DNA from: Bacillota bacterium
GTDB lineage: Bacteria > Bacillota > Clostridia > Lachnospirales > Lachnospiraceae
DNA: 64,000 nt
Assembly: GCA_023414875.1 (NCBI GenBank)
Contig: JAEZMV010000016.1
Coordinates: forward strand, 167,496-231,495
Reading direction: 5' to 3'
In this document: in pieces, positions 9,598 through 18,950 of the stretch
Layout of the letters: the number at the start of each line of letters is the position of its first letter
Numbering within the stretch: position 1 is the first letter of the stretch
Program-made: the position numbers and the translations under genes
Notes under the pieces: generated by a model
Told to the model about the DNA's origin: nothing
Seen by the model: only the letters and a program-made list of their open reading frames with translations
Databases searched by the model: none

Positions 9598-10530
9598 TTA
9601 TCTTTTTTCAAAAACCCTTAATTTCGCACTTTTTGATCTTTTATTGTATTCCAGCTCTTCTTGTGAAGGAAGAATAGGTTTTCTGGTAATTACCTTTCCT
9701 GATGATTCTTTGCCACATGCACAAACTGGAAAGCCCGGTGGACAGGTACAAGGATTTTCATTCGTCTTGAAACAGGATTTTACGATTCGGTCCTCCAGGG
9801 AATGAAAGGTTATAATGCATAATCTACCCTTTGGAGATAATAGATCAATCATATCCTGTAAGGTTCTTTTTAAAACCTCCAATTCCTGATTAAGCTCTAT
9901 TCGAATCGCCTGAAATGTTCTTTTTGCAGGATGTCCGGTATTAATTCGAAGCTTCATCGGTATAGCCGCTTTAATTGCTTCAATTAGTTCGAAGGTGGTC
10001 TCAATCGGCTTTTCTTCTCTCATCCTAACAATATGCTTTGCGATGTTTTTTGCAAAATTATCTTCACCGTAATCTCTGATAATACGATATAGTTCCATTT
10101 CACTGTAGTGATTCACAATATCTTTCGCCGTCTTTGAATTACGTGTATCCATTCTCATATCCAGAGGTGCATCTTCCTTGTAGGAAAAGCCCCTTTCCGG
10201 GGTATCAAGCTGGTAGGAGGAAACTCCAAGATCAAGTAATATTCCATCTACTCGATCAACTGATAACGTCTTAAGCACCTGGCTGATCTCACTATAGTTA
10301 CTATGAACGATGGTTACATTTTCTTTGAACTGAGCGAGTCTTTCTCCTGCTGCATTAATTGCTGCTTCATCCTGGTCAATACCGATTAATCTTCCGTTTG
10401 TTAACCTCTTGGCTATCTCAAAGGAATGTCCTCCGCCGCCTAAGGTTCCATCAACATAGATACCTTCCGGTTTTATGTTTAAATTCTCTATAGTTTCTTC
10501 TAACAATACTGACTTATGTTCAAATGCCAT
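9598..10530 (-). CDS. rsmH: 16S rRNA m4C1402 methyltransferase
   Basis: RsmH (MraW) N4-methylates C1402 of 16S rRNA in the P site, using S-adenosylmethionine. The sequence shows the SAM-binding DGTLGGGGHSFEI motif near residue 30, the insert region with DLGVSSYQLD, and FHSLEDRIVK followed by a Cys-rich stretch near the C-terminus, all typical. I chose the ATG at 10530 (310 residues) because GGAGG lies 5 nt upstream; the longer in-frame TTG at 10542 overlaps that site. It is the second gene of the dcw cluster, 35 bases after mraZ. Confidence 0.97.
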   Translation of the reverse strand: MAFEHKSVLLEETIENLNIKPEGIYVDGTLGGGGHSFEIAKRLTNGRLIGIDQDEAAINAAGERLAQFKENVTIVHSNYSEISQVLKTLSVDRVDGILLDLGVSSYQLDTPERGFSYKEDAPLDMRMDTRNSKTAKDIVNHYSEMELYRIIRDYGEDNFAKNIAKHIVRMREEKPIETTFELIEAIKAAIPMKLRINTGHPAKRTFQAIRIELNQELEVLKRTLQDMIDLLSPKGRLCIITFHSLEDRIVKSCFKTNENPCTCPPGFPVCACGKESSGKVITRKPILPSQEELEYNKRSKSAKLRVFEKR

Positions 10531-10565
10531 GTTTACCTCCAAGAATTCAATAAAATCGAATTCCT

Positions 10566-10994
10566 TTAGAAACTAATACCATACTGTGACATATGCTCTG
10601 CTATTGCATCAACATCATCATAATTGTTATTATTTTCCCAACGTTCTTTGCTCCAGATTTCAATTTTATTAAGTACTCCGACAAATACAATGTCCTTATC
10701 TAATCCTGCACTCTCACGTAGCTTTGCAGGTATTAATATTCTTCCCTGCTTATCTACCTCGCATTCAGCGGCTTTTGCCATAAAATAACGTTGCAGGCGT
10801 CTTGCCTCCCCTGTTCCCGGAAGTTTATTCAGTTCCTCTATGAATCTCAGCCATTCATTTTTTGGGTATACAAATAGACAACCATCCAGACCCAGGGTTA
10901 TGTAGAACAAATCCCCTAAATCTTCCCTGAATTTTGATGGAATGATGATTCTTCCTTTTGTATCAATCGAATGATCGAACTCACCCATAAACAT
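10566..10994 (-). CDS. mraZ: transcriptional regulator MraZ
   Basis: A 142-residue protein with two SpoVT/AbrB-like MraZ repeats, each with the DxxGRI/L-I-P core (DTKGRIIIPSKFR and DKQGRILIPAKLR). In other bacteria it forms a ring-shaped oligomer and binds direct repeats in front of its own gene to control the dcw operon. It starts MFMGEFDH, the standard N-terminus, with AGAGGG upstream. It is the first gene of the dcw cluster and four matching operator repeats lie in its leader (11044-11094). Confidence 0.97.
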   Translation of the reverse strand: MFMGEFDHSIDTKGRIIIPSKFREDLGDLFYITLGLDGCLFVYPKNEWLRFIEELNKLPGTGEARRLQRYFMAKAAECEVDKQGRILIPAKLRESAGLDKDIVFVGVLNKIEIWSKERWENNNNYDDVDAIAEHMSQYGISF

Positions 10995-11043
10995 ATAGCT
11001 GCACCCTCTTTATCTTGCGCTCTATGGTGTTTCAAAGAAGCTC

Positions 11044-11094
11044 GTCCCACTTTCATGGCTTTTTACTCCACTTTCCACCACTTTGCTCCACTCA
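11044..11094 (-). promoter_or_regulatory. four-copy MraZ operator upstream of mraZ
   Basis: On the minus strand there are four 10-base direct repeats of the type AAAGTGG-N3: a divergent GAGTGG-type copy at 11085-11094, then 11075-11084 and 11065-11074 in perfect 10-base register, then an 11-base spacer and a fourth copy at 11044-11053. This matches the AAAGTG(T/G)N3 box reported for MraZ of Mollicutes and the spaced TGGGN boxes of E. coli. It lies immediately downstream of the predicted promoter, so binding should repress transcription initiation or early elongation. Confidence 0.8.
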
Positions 11095-11101
11095 TGAGTT
11101 A

Positions 11102-11130
11102 ATTCTATATTAAAAATGGGAATTAATCAA
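11102..11130 (-). promoter_or_regulatory. candidate sigma-A promoter of the dcw cluster
   Basis: On the minus strand TTGATT (11125-11130) is followed after exactly 17 bases by TAGAAT (11102-11107, five of six bases of the consensus). The predicted start near 11095 places the four MraZ boxes within the first 50 transcribed bases. A leader of about 100 bases would precede mraZ. Confidence 0.65.
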
Positions 11131-11264
11131 GTGTGAAATCAAAAAAAAAAGCACAGAAACCCTTATAATTATTGGTCTTCCGAGCCTTTTTGTCATTCAA
11201 TTACAATATATTGTATTTAAATTAAAAATCGAACAAATTATGTCAATATGTAGTCAAATAATAA

Positions 11265-11293
11265 AGGGTGTAGGAAATAAGTCCTGCACCCCT
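11265..11293 (-). terminator. rho-independent terminator after lgt
   Basis: An 11-base stem (AGGGTGTAGGA at 11265-11275 with TCCTGCACCC from 11282) with a 6-base loop; one G-U pair. On the minus strand it is followed by TTTATTATTT. It closes the lgt-ychF transcript and insulates the dcw promoter downstream. The rest of 10995-11331 holds the MraZ operator and promoter and no gene. Confidence 0.8.
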
Positions 11294-11331
11294 TAGATGG
11301 TTTGTAAAAATACTATTTAGTTGTTTCATAT

Positions 11332-12285
11332 TTACTTATTTATTTTAGTGACCGCTTTTTTTCGTTTTATAATCAGCATAATGATGGCTGCGACCACAAT
11401 GAATGCTGATAATACCTGTGATACCGCAAAGGGGGTTCCCCATAGAAATAACTGATCTGTTCTTAAGCCTTCCATCCACACTCTACCAAGTCCATATCCT
11501 GCAAGATAAAGCAGCATAACTTCACCATCAAATTTTTTATGTTTCGTATATAAGATCAAAATGATTAATAGACATAGGTTCCATAAGGCTTCATATAAAA
11601 AGGTCGGATGAACCTGAATATACTCAACACCATCCACGGTTACAATATTATTCCTGATCTCCATAATTCGATTCAAAGCACCAGTTTTACCGGCATAAAT
11701 GTCCTTGAGCTGTAAGACAGAGGTGGATGCACGGAATTCATAGGATACATCTCTTCGATCGAGCTGCATTGCAAAAAGACCATTGGTATATTTTCCGAAA
11801 GCTTCTCTGTTAAAAAAGTTTCCCCATCGCCCAATAATCTGACCGGTAATTAAACCGATACAGCCTGTATCTGCCAGTAACCAGAAAGAATACTTCTTGA
11901 TTCGGGTGTAAATAACAGCTGTTAATACTGCTCCAATAATTCCCCCGTAAATAGCCAATCCTCCGGACCGTAAATTAAAGATAGAAAGTGGATTATTTGC
12001 AAATTCTTCTTCCCAAGTAAAGACCACATAATACAATCTAGCCCCTATCACAGAGACAGCTATTGCAATTAAGGCAAAATCCAGATATATTTCAGCGTTC
12101 TGTCCGGTTCTCTTTGCCATCCATTCAGCAACCAGCCACCCCATTAACATTCCAAGTCCAATCACAATACCATAAAACGTAATGGTGAATCCGAATATAT
12201 CAATACCGGAGGCAACATTTTGAAGTTCTATATTTAAATTAGGAAAATTAATATTGGTATTTAAAGCATACAGCAAATTTACCAC
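11332..12285 (-). CDS. lgt: prolipoprotein diacylglyceryl transferase
   Basis: Membrane enzyme that moves diacylglycerol from phosphatidylglycerol to the lipobox cysteine of prelipoproteins, the first step of lipoprotein maturation. Seven or so membrane helices are visible, with the family motifs GGLAIYGG, GRWGNFFNREAFG and HPTFLYEALWNL, and a late GxGRVWMEGLRTDQL. The start is a GTG at 12285 with AAGGA 5 nt upstream. The 317 residues are slightly long because of an insertion before the HPTFLYE motif. Clients in this window include the lipoproteins at 36557 and 59976. Confidence 0.96.
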   Translation of the reverse strand: MVNLLYALNTNINFPNLNIELQNVASGIDIFGFTITFYGIVIGLGMLMGWLVAEWMAKRTGQNAEIYLDFALIAIAVSVIGARLYYVVFTWEEEFANNPLSIFNLRSGGLAIYGGIIGAVLTAVIYTRIKKYSFWLLADTGCIGLITGQIIGRWGNFFNREAFGKYTNGLFAMQLDRRDVSYEFRASTSVLQLKDIYAGKTGALNRIMEIRNNIVTVDGVEYIQVHPTFLYEALWNLCLLIILILYTKHKKFDGEVMLLYLAGYGLGRVWMEGLRTDQLFLWGTPFAVSQVLSAFIVVAAIIMLIIKRKKAVTKINK

Positions 12286-12293
12286 CGCTTTCC

Positions 12294-13391
12294 TTATACG
12301 TTAAAACGGAATAAAATCACATCTCCGTCCTGTACTACATATTCCTTACCTTCTGATCTTACCAGACCTTTTTCTTTTGCCGCATTATAATTACCACATT
12401 CAACAAGATTTTGATAGTTCACGATTTCGGCACGGATAAATCCACGTTCAAAATCACTGTGTATTTTACCGGCTGCCCCAGGTGCTTTCGTACCAACTTT
12501 AATCGTCCAAGCTTTCGTCTCTTTGGGACCGGCCGTAAGGTAGCTGATTAATCCAAGTAAACGATAGCTTGCTGTAATCAACTTCTCTAAACCGGATTCC
12601 TTAAGCCCCAGATCTTCCAGGAACATCTTCTTTTCTTCTTCATCCAGTTCGGCAATCTCCTGCTCTATCTGAGCACAAATAACAAAAGCTTCTGAATGCT
12701 CATTGGCTGCAAATACACGTACTGCCTTAACATAGTCATTATTTTCTCCGTCATCAGCCAGATCATCTTCCTTAACGTTGGCTGCATAGATTACCGGTTT
12801 TGCTGTTAGCAGATTATATTGACTAAATAACTCCTGCTCTTCATCATCCTCTGTAGTAAATGCCTTCGCCATTTTTCCTTCTTCTAAGAAAGCCTTTAAG
12901 CGTTCCAGCATTTCTAGTTCCTTCGCAAGGGCTTTATCGTTCTTAGAACCCTTCGTAACCCTTGATATTCTTCTTTCCAATATCTCAAGGTCAGAAAAAA
13001 TCAACTCTAAATTAATGGTCTCTATATCCCTTAATGGGTTAACATTGCCATCTACATGAATTACATTTGTATCGTCAAAGCAACGAACCACATGAACGAT
13101 TGCATCTACCTCTCGTATGTTTGATAAAAATTGATTACCAAGTCCTTCACCTTTGGAGGCACCCTTTACCAGACCAGCGATATCAACAAATTCAATGGTA
13201 GCCGCAACCACCTTTTCCGAGTGATATAAATCTCCAAGTACCTTTAGTCGTTCATCCGGTACCGGAACTATTCCGATATTAGGATCAATCGTACAAAACG
13301 GATAATTAGCAGATTCTGCCCCCGCCTTAGTTAATGAATTAAACAATGTGCTCTTACCTACATTGGGTAAGCCTACGATACCAAGTTTCAT
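12294..13391 (-). CDS. ychF: redox-regulated ATPase YchF (Obg family)
   Basis: A 365-residue P-loop protein of the Obg-related YchF family, which binds ATP in preference to GTP and associates with ribosomes. The N-terminal G domain begins GLPNVGKSTLFN with switch II DIAGLVKGASKGEG. A coiled-coil insertion follows, and the C-terminal TGS domain begins around TAGPKETKAWT. The ATG has AGGAAGG upstream. Eight bases separate it from lgt, so the two form an operon. Confidence 0.97.
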   Translation of the reverse strand: MKLGIVGLPNVGKSTLFNSLTKAGAESANYPFCTIDPNIGIVPVPDERLKVLGDLYHSEKVVAATIEFVDIAGLVKGASKGEGLGNQFLSNIREVDAIVHVVRCFDDTNVIHVDGNVNPLRDIETINLELIFSDLEILERRISRVTKGSKNDKALAKELEMLERLKAFLEEGKMAKAFTTEDDEEQELFSQYNLLTAKPVIYAANVKEDDLADDGENNDYVKAVRVFAANEHSEAFVICAQIEQEIAELDEEEKKMFLEDLGLKESGLEKLITASYRLLGLISYLTAGPKETKAWTIKVGTKAPGAAGKIHSDFERGFIRAEIVNYQNLVECGNYNAAKEKGLVRSEGKEYVVQDGDVILFRFNV

Positions 13392-13451
13392 TTGTGTTTT
13401 CCTTCCTTATACCATTAAGATTTCCTTAATAACAAATTCATTATAAATCAT

Positions 13452-14111
13452 TTAATCCTTTGCTTCAATTACGATCAATACACCATGGGTAAATATAATC
13501 CAAGCTGTTTCTTCCTTAATTTCATTACTTATCCCTAAGCTGGTTCCAGAGGATAATGTAATATTATTCAGCGGATATTTAAAGCCCTTCAATGTCAGAC
13601 CATTAACCTGCTCGGTATATGGGAGCAATGATACATAATCTCCGAATTGCTCTCTTTTTTCAACTTTAAAGCTTTCATTTCTCAAATAAATTTTATTATT
13701 TGGATCTATAATACATACATTAATCTTTAATTGCATTGGTCGCAATAACAGATGAATATTGGCCAGTACATGATCGAGCCTGCTACCAGTTGCACCAATG
13801 ATATCAATTGCAGTTGCATTATTCTTTAAAGCAAGCTCAATTGCAATCTCTGTATCTGTTTTATCCTTTTCTGTCGGAAAAGTTTCGATTGGAGTTGACG
13901 TATCACGGTATTTTCTTAATACTGCTTCCGAGACAGAATCAAAATCTCCCACAATATAATCCAATGCAATACCTAATCGGTCTGCAGCAATTAACCCATG
14001 ATCAGCTGCTATCATCATCGAATAATGTTCCGTCGCTATGCGTTCTGACAGAAAGGAATCTTCTATTTTACCACCGGTAAGAATTAAAACTTTATTTTCC
14101 TTATTCATCAT
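13452..14111 (-). CDS. thiN: thiamine pyrophosphokinase
   Basis: Transfers pyrophosphate from ATP to thiamine to give thiamine diphosphate in the cytoplasm. The TPK catalytic domain shows AADHGLIAADRLGI, the Asp-rich YIVGDFDSV, and EKDKTDTEIA followed by GATGSRLDHVLANI, the standard ThiN motif chain. The C-terminal thiamine-binding domain ends near residue 215. Two adjacent ATGs (14111, 14108) share an AAGGTG site. Its neighbours rpe, rsgA and prkC form the widely conserved Firmicute order, which supports the call. Confidence 0.93.
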   Translation of the reverse strand: MMNKENKVLILTGGKIEDSFLSERIATEHYSMMIAADHGLIAADRLGIALDYIVGDFDSVSEAVLRKYRDTSTPIETFPTEKDKTDTEIAIELALKNNATAIDIIGATGSRLDHVLANIHLLLRPMQLKINVCIIDPNNKIYLRNESFKVEKREQFGDYVSLLPYTEQVNGLTLKGFKYPLNNITLSSGTSLGISNEIKEETAWIIFTHGVLIVIEAKD

Positions 14112-14251
14112 AGTCTCTTCACCTTATTATATCATAACTTCCATCTAAGTATGGTCAATCCATTCCCTGTAATATAACTTATGATCGGATGAATCATCGA
14201 ATCCGCGACCTCTATTCTTGTTTATGACCGGTATTTCTGTTGTAAAGAGGA

Positions 14252-14920
14252 CTATCTAACAGAATTATATTTAAGAAATTCTTTTTTAAACTCACTGATA
14301 TTATCTTGTATATTTCCCTTAAATATAGAAGTTCCGGCCACAATCACATTTGCACCCGCTTCCAATACTTCTGTAACATTCGATGTGGTAATACCACCAT
14401 CAACTTCAATATCAAAAGATGCCCCTGAGGCAAGAGCCATATTCTTTAAATCCTTTATTTTTTGCAAAGTATTCGTAATAAAGGTCTGCCCTCCATAACC
14501 AGGGTTCACCGTCATAATCAATACCATATCTACTTCATCCAAAATATAATTTAGTGTATCAATCGGAGTTTCCGGATTCAAAGAAACTGAAGCCTTTAAA
14601 CCTAACTCTTTAATTTTTGAAAGCGTTCTGTGTAGATGAGTACAAGCTTCCGCATGTACGGTAATAATATCTGCTCCGGCCTTCTTAAAATCCTCCAGGT
14701 AACGCATCGGTTCTTGAACCATTAAATGAACATCAAAAATAAGCTTCGAATTCTTTCTTATCGAAGCTATCACTGGCATGCCAAAACTTATACTGGGAAC
14801 AAACATACCGTCCATAACATCAATATGAAGGTATTCGGCTCCCCCTTGTTCAAGAAGACCGATTTGCTCCCCCAGTATATTAAAATCTGCCGCAAGTATA
14901 GATGGAGCAAGTTTTATCAT
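14252..14920 (-). CDS. rpe: ribulose-phosphate 3-epimerase
   Basis: TIM-barrel enzyme of the pentose phosphate pathway that interconverts ribulose 5-phosphate and xylulose 5-phosphate. Motifs visible are KLAPSILAADF at the N-terminus, HIDVMDGMFVPSISFG, VNPGYGGQTF and EVDGGI followed by AGTSIF, which cover the metal and phosphate sites. I chose the ATG at 14920 (222 residues, family length); a GTG at 14953 would add eleven unrelated residues. It lies between thiN and rsgA as in Bacillus. Confidence 0.96.
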   Translation of the reverse strand: MIKLAPSILAADFNILGEQIGLLEQGGAEYLHIDVMDGMFVPSISFGMPVIASIRKNSKLIFDVHLMVQEPMRYLEDFKKAGADIITVHAEACTHLHRTLSKIKELGLKASVSLNPETPIDTLNYILDEVDMVLIMTVNPGYGGQTFITNTLQKIKDLKNMALASGASFDIEVDGGITTSNVTEVLEAGANVIVAGTSIFKGNIQDNISEFKKEFLKYNSVR

Positions 14921-15083
14921 AATAAAACCAAGCCTTTCCAGTAGAAAGTTCACAACAACTTCAAGCTAATCACTATGAACTTACTACACTATTATTGTGC
15001 TCAGAAATCAGATATAAGACAATCTATTTGAATGAACTAAATTCACTTTATTCTATGTTAATCCGATATTAACAAAAAACATC

Positions 15084-15965
15084 TTAGTATCGTTTCTGAT
15101 TTTTTAATTCTTCATATAAAACTATATAATTATCATATCTGATTTGACTGATTTTTCTATCTTTTACCGCTTGTTTCACGGCACATCCCGGTTCATTTAT
15201 ATGATTGCAGCCAATAAATCGGCATTCTATCTCATACTCCTGAAACTCTACAAAATAATTCTTCAGTTCCTCCCTTTCTATCTCATTGATATAAAGAGAA
15301 CTGAATCCGGGTGTGTCCATAACATAGGTGTCCTGTTCAATATAAATTAATTCAGAATGTCTGGTAGTATGCTTACCACGCTTAATCTTTTCGCTAACTA
15401 CTCCTGTTTCCATCTTTGCTTCCGGTTGAATTATATTAATAAAGGTTGATTTTCCAACTCCGGAGGGTCCTGCCAGAACAGTTGTTTTTCCTTTTAGTAG
15501 TTCGTATAGCATTATGATTCCATCGTTTTGTAGCATGCTGGTAAACAACACCTTATAACCACATCTCTTGTAAGTCACTTTTAATAAGGATATCTCCTCT
15601 TCCGAAACGATATCCATTTTATTAAAACAAACAATAGTATCAACTTTTTGTTTTTGCATCATAATCAAAAAGCGATCCAGTAAATTCAAATTAGGATTAG
15701 GCTCTGCTGCTGCAAATACCACCATTGCCTGATCAATATTAGCAACAGCAGGCCTTATTAATTCATTTTTTCTTGAGTAAATATCAACAATGGTACCATT
15801 GCCTTCCGGTTGATCCTCGGTACTGATCTCTACATCATCACCAACGAGCGGTTTGATTTTTTGATTACGAAATAATCCCTTCGCTTTACACTCATAAATC
15901 ATCTTTTCCTCAGGTGTATGAACATAGTAAAATCCTGCTATACCTTTAATAATCTTTCCCTTCAA
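15084..15965 (-). CDS. rsgA: ribosome small-subunit-dependent GTPase A
   Basis: Circularly permuted GTPase that checks late 30S subunit assembly. An N-terminal OB-fold (about residues 1-70) precedes the G domain, whose motifs appear in permuted order: NKMD first, then the P-loop GPSGVGKSTFIN, then DTPGFSS. A C-terminal Cys/His zinc site follows (CRFIGCNHINEPGC). The start is TTG at 15965 with GGAGG 6 nt upstream; it lies one base after the prkC stop, so translation is probably coupled. Confidence 0.97.
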   Translation of the reverse strand: MKGKIIKGIAGFYYVHTPEEKMIYECKAKGLFRNQKIKPLVGDDVEISTEDQPEGNGTIVDIYSRKNELIRPAVANIDQAMVVFAAAEPNPNLNLLDRFLIMMQKQKVDTIVCFNKMDIVSEEEISLLKVTYKRCGYKVLFTSMLQNDGIIMLYELLKGKTTVLAGPSGVGKSTFINIIQPEAKMETGVVSEKIKRGKHTTRHSELIYIEQDTYVMDTPGFSSLYINEIEREELKNYFVEFQEYEIECRFIGCNHINEPGCAVKQAVKDRKISQIRYDNYIVLYEELKNQKRY

Positions 15966-15966
15966 G

Positions 15967-18069
15967 CTATTCCTCCACAGGTTGAAAATCTACATTCCAG
16001 GTTGTTGCTTCTGTATCACCCGGTGCAACAAATAATTCACCGTTTATATACATTCTGACGGTACCTACAGACCCGCTGTCTGAATAAATATCATAATAAG
16101 GATATGGGAAATCCAAAGCAGTCAGATACCCTTCAAAAATATTCTCAGGAGTCTTTCCTTCTTGCGTCATTTCAAGTATAATTTCAGCTTCCTCACCTTC
16201 ATAGGATTCAAACGGATTGATATCAATGATAACGCTACCCATATAACTGGTAGGTACAGGAGGTCCTGTGCTGATACTGATATCAATAGCGGTACCTTTA
16301 TCTACCATTGTTCCCATCGAATAATCCTGGGAGAATACTTTTCCCTCACCATATTTGTCAGATGATTCGTAATCTACGCTTCCTAATTCTAAACCGCTTT
16401 GATTTAATAAAGTCTTCGCTTCACTTTCTGTCTTACCCAACAAGTCTGGAACGGATACTTTTGACGGCCCATCACTGATAAATACCTGAACTGTATCTCC
16501 GACAAATACCGGTGCATCTCTATCCGGCAAAGTAGAGACAACACGGCCTTTTTCGATCTCATCACTTGGAACCAGTTTAGAATCCATCTTTAAGCCCTTT
16601 TCTGTCAGTTTAATTTTTGCATTTTCCTCAGTTAAGTTATGCAAATTAGGAACCTGAATCGTCTCAGGACCGGCACTGATGGTAAGGAGTACTGTTGAGC
16701 CTTTTGTATAATCATTACCCGCTTCCGGATACTGTTTCATTACTTCACCGGCGTCATATTCATCCGAATATTCTTCGTCCGAATAATCAATGAAGACATC
16801 CGGATCACTATTCTTAAGTGATGCGATTGCATCATCCTTAGTCAAACCTACTACATAAGGAACCTTGTAATTTTCACCGGCAGGATTAACAGGCAAAGTC
16901 GGTTTCGCTCCTTCAGTAGGTGCTACTGTAACTTCAGGGCCTGGTTTTGGATCATTACCACCATCGTTATTCTTAACTAAGAACCAAGCAACAATTACAA
17001 TAATTACAATACCAAGGATAACAGCGGCAACGATACTGCCGACCAGGAAAAATTTCTCTACCTTAGTATCAACGGTATCTAAATCTTCTTCCTCATCATC
17101 TTTTCCTTTTGATGGGTGTAAATTCTTGGTAGGACGTATGTCATCTTCATCAAGATAAGTACCACTCTTAATTTTTCCCAAATCATCAGAAATATTTATG
17201 GTTGGGGAATCAGATGCAACAAATGCCGGAATTTGTACGAAGTCTCCATCCGGATTTGAAATAGCCCTTTTTAAGTCTGATATTAATTCGGACGCGGAAT
17301 GATATCTTCTTTCCGGCCTTTTCTGCATACATTTTTGAACGATTTTATCTACACTTACCGGAATATCAGGATCAAGCTCTCGAAGTGGCATTGCTTCTCC
17401 TTGAATGTGCAGCAATGCAACCGATACCGTGTTATCACCGGCAAACGGAACCTTCCCGGAAAGCATCTCATATAGAGTTACACCCAGGGAATAAATATCA
17501 CTCTTTTCATCACTATATCCGCCTCTTGCTTGCTCCGGTGACAGATAATGTACTGATCCCATCGCATTGGAGGTTATGGTATTGGAATTCGTTGCTTTTG
17601 CAATACCAAAGTCTGTTACTTTTACCTTACCATCTTTTGAAATAATTATGTTCTGGGGTTTAATATCCCTATGGATTATGTGATTGTCATGAGCTGCTTC
17701 CATGCCCTGAGCAATCTGAATACCGATACCAACTGCTTCTTTAACTTCAAGCTTACCTTTTCTTTCAATGAATCGCTTCAGGGTAATTCCCTCAACCAAT
17801 TCCATTACGATAAAATGCAAACCACTATCGTCACCCACATCATAAACGTTAACAATGTTTGGATGTGATAAACCAGCGGCTGATTGAGCTTCTCCTCTGA
17901 ATTTATTAACAAAACTTTTATCGCTTGAATATTCTGTCTTTAATACCTTTATCGCTACAAAACGACTAAGCCTTTGATCTTTGGCCTTATATACATCAGC
18001 CATTCCACCTGTACCTACTTTATCAACAATTTCATAGCGATCGCTGATAAGCATACCGGGTCTTAACAT
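15967..18069 (-). CDS. prkC: PASTA-domain serine/threonine protein kinase
   Basis: Membrane receptor kinase (700 residues) that senses muropeptides or lipid II. The cytoplasmic kinase domain has VGTGGMADVYKA, invariant Lys in VAIKVL, HRDIKPQNII, DFGIAK and an activation segment before SPEQARGG. A membrane helix follows at about residues 342-368, then three extracellular PASTA domains (starting near VPYVVGLT, VPNLHNLT and VPDLLGKT) and a C-terminal region of about 90 residues outside PASTA. It sits beside its phosphatase gene prpC. Targets in this lineage are unknown; division and spore germination are the known roles. Confidence 0.96.
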   Translation of the reverse strand: MLRPGMLISDRYEIVDKVGTGGMADVYKAKDQRLSRFVAIKVLKTEYSSDKSFVNKFRGEAQSAAGLSHPNIVNVYDVGDDSGLHFIVMELVEGITLKRFIERKGKLEVKEAVGIGIQIAQGMEAAHDNHIIHRDIKPQNIIISKDGKVKVTDFGIAKATNSNTITSNAMGSVHYLSPEQARGGYSDEKSDIYSLGVTLYEMLSGKVPFAGDNTVSVALLHIQGEAMPLRELDPDIPVSVDKIVQKCMQKRPERRYHSASELISDLKRAISNPDGDFVQIPAFVASDSPTINISDDLGKIKSGTYLDEDDIRPTKNLHPSKGKDDEEEDLDTVDTKVEKFFLVGSIVAAVILGIVIIVIVAWFLVKNNDGGNDPKPGPEVTVAPTEGAKPTLPVNPAGENYKVPYVVGLTKDDAIASLKNSDPDVFIDYSDEEYSDEYDAGEVMKQYPEAGNDYTKGSTVLLTISAGPETIQVPNLHNLTEENAKIKLTEKGLKMDSKLVPSDEIEKGRVVSTLPDRDAPVFVGDTVQVFISDGPSKVSVPDLLGKTESEAKTLLNQSGLELGSVDYESSDKYGEGKVFSQDYSMGTMVDKGTAIDISISTGPPVPTSYMGSVIIDINPFESYEGEEAEIILEMTQEGKTPENIFEGYLTALDFPYPYYDIYSDSGSVGTVRMYINGELFVAPGDTEATTWNVDFQPVEE

Positions 18070-18203
18070 TTTTGGTCACCTCTTTTTCATTCTTTAAAAT
18101 ACGATGTCCGTTAAGACATCTTATTACTTTCGAAGAAATTCAATCTGTAATTCCAATGGAATTCATTTTGGTTTTCTTCCTTAGAAATTGACTACTTACA
18201 ATT

Positions 18204-18923
18204 TCACACTTTAATTATAATGATTGTTATGTTGTCTTTTCCACCATTCTGATTTGCATGCTCAACTAACATTTCTGCAGTCGCTTCCAAATCATCATTC
18301 TCTCTGATGATACGTCCAATTGTCTCGTCTTCCAACATATTTGTCAGACCGTCCGAACACATAAGTACTGTATCTCCTTCTTCCAAGGTCACTTCAAAAA
18401 AGTCAGGTTCCACAGTTTCGTTGGCACCGATTGCCCTGGTAATTATGTTCTTATTTGGATGAACTCTGGCCTCATTGCGGTCCAGTTCTCCGGTTCTTAC
18501 CATAGCTTCAACTAAGCTGTGATCTTCGGTAATTTGTGTCATTTCTTTACCAACCACATACAGCCTGCTATCACCGATATTAGCGACATACATTTCCTTT
18601 TCAAATATAGTAGCTACTACAAAAGTAGTCCCCATACCCTCTAATTCAATCTGCTCTTGTGCTTTACTTCGCAACATCTCATTTGTTTCTTTTAAAGCAG
18701 CTTCTATTGAAGCAATTGGTGATATAAGATTAGTTTCTTCTATTCTTTGCTTAAAATACTCCACACAGAATCTTGAAGCATAGTCACCCGCATTATGTCC
18801 TCCCATACCATCCGCTACAATGAATAAATTCGGTAGCTTACCGATGGCAATATCACTGCAAAAGACATAATCCTGGTTTATCCTCCGTCGTTCTCCAATA
18901 TCAGTAATTGAAAATGCTTTCAA
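18204..18923 (-). CDS. prpC: PP2C-family protein phosphatase (PrkC partner)
   Basis: Metal-dependent Ser/Thr phosphatase that reverses PrkC phosphorylation. The PP2C motifs are present in order: RRRINQDY, ADGMGGHNAGDYAS, GDSRLY, SDGLTNML and GGKDNITIIII, with the metal-binding aspartates intact. I place the start at a TTG at 18923 (239 residues, beginning MKAFSITDIGERRR) because GGAGGTG lies 6 nt upstream; the longer frame from 18947 would translate through that site. It is encoded before prkC with a gap of 134 bases. Confidence 0.95.
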   Translation of the reverse strand: MKAFSITDIGERRRINQDYVFCSDIAIGKLPNLFIVADGMGGHNAGDYASRFCVEYFKQRIEETNLISPIASIEAALKETNEMLRSKAQEQIELEGMGTTFVVATIFEKEMYVANIGDSRLYVVGKEMTQITEDHSLVEAMVRTGELDRNEARVHPNKNIITRAIGANETVEPDFFEVTLEEGDTVLMCSDGLTNMLEDETIGRIIRENDDLEATAEMLVEHANQNGGKDNITIIIIKV

Positions 18924-18950
18924 GCCTGCACCTCCTTGCTCCCGCAATCT

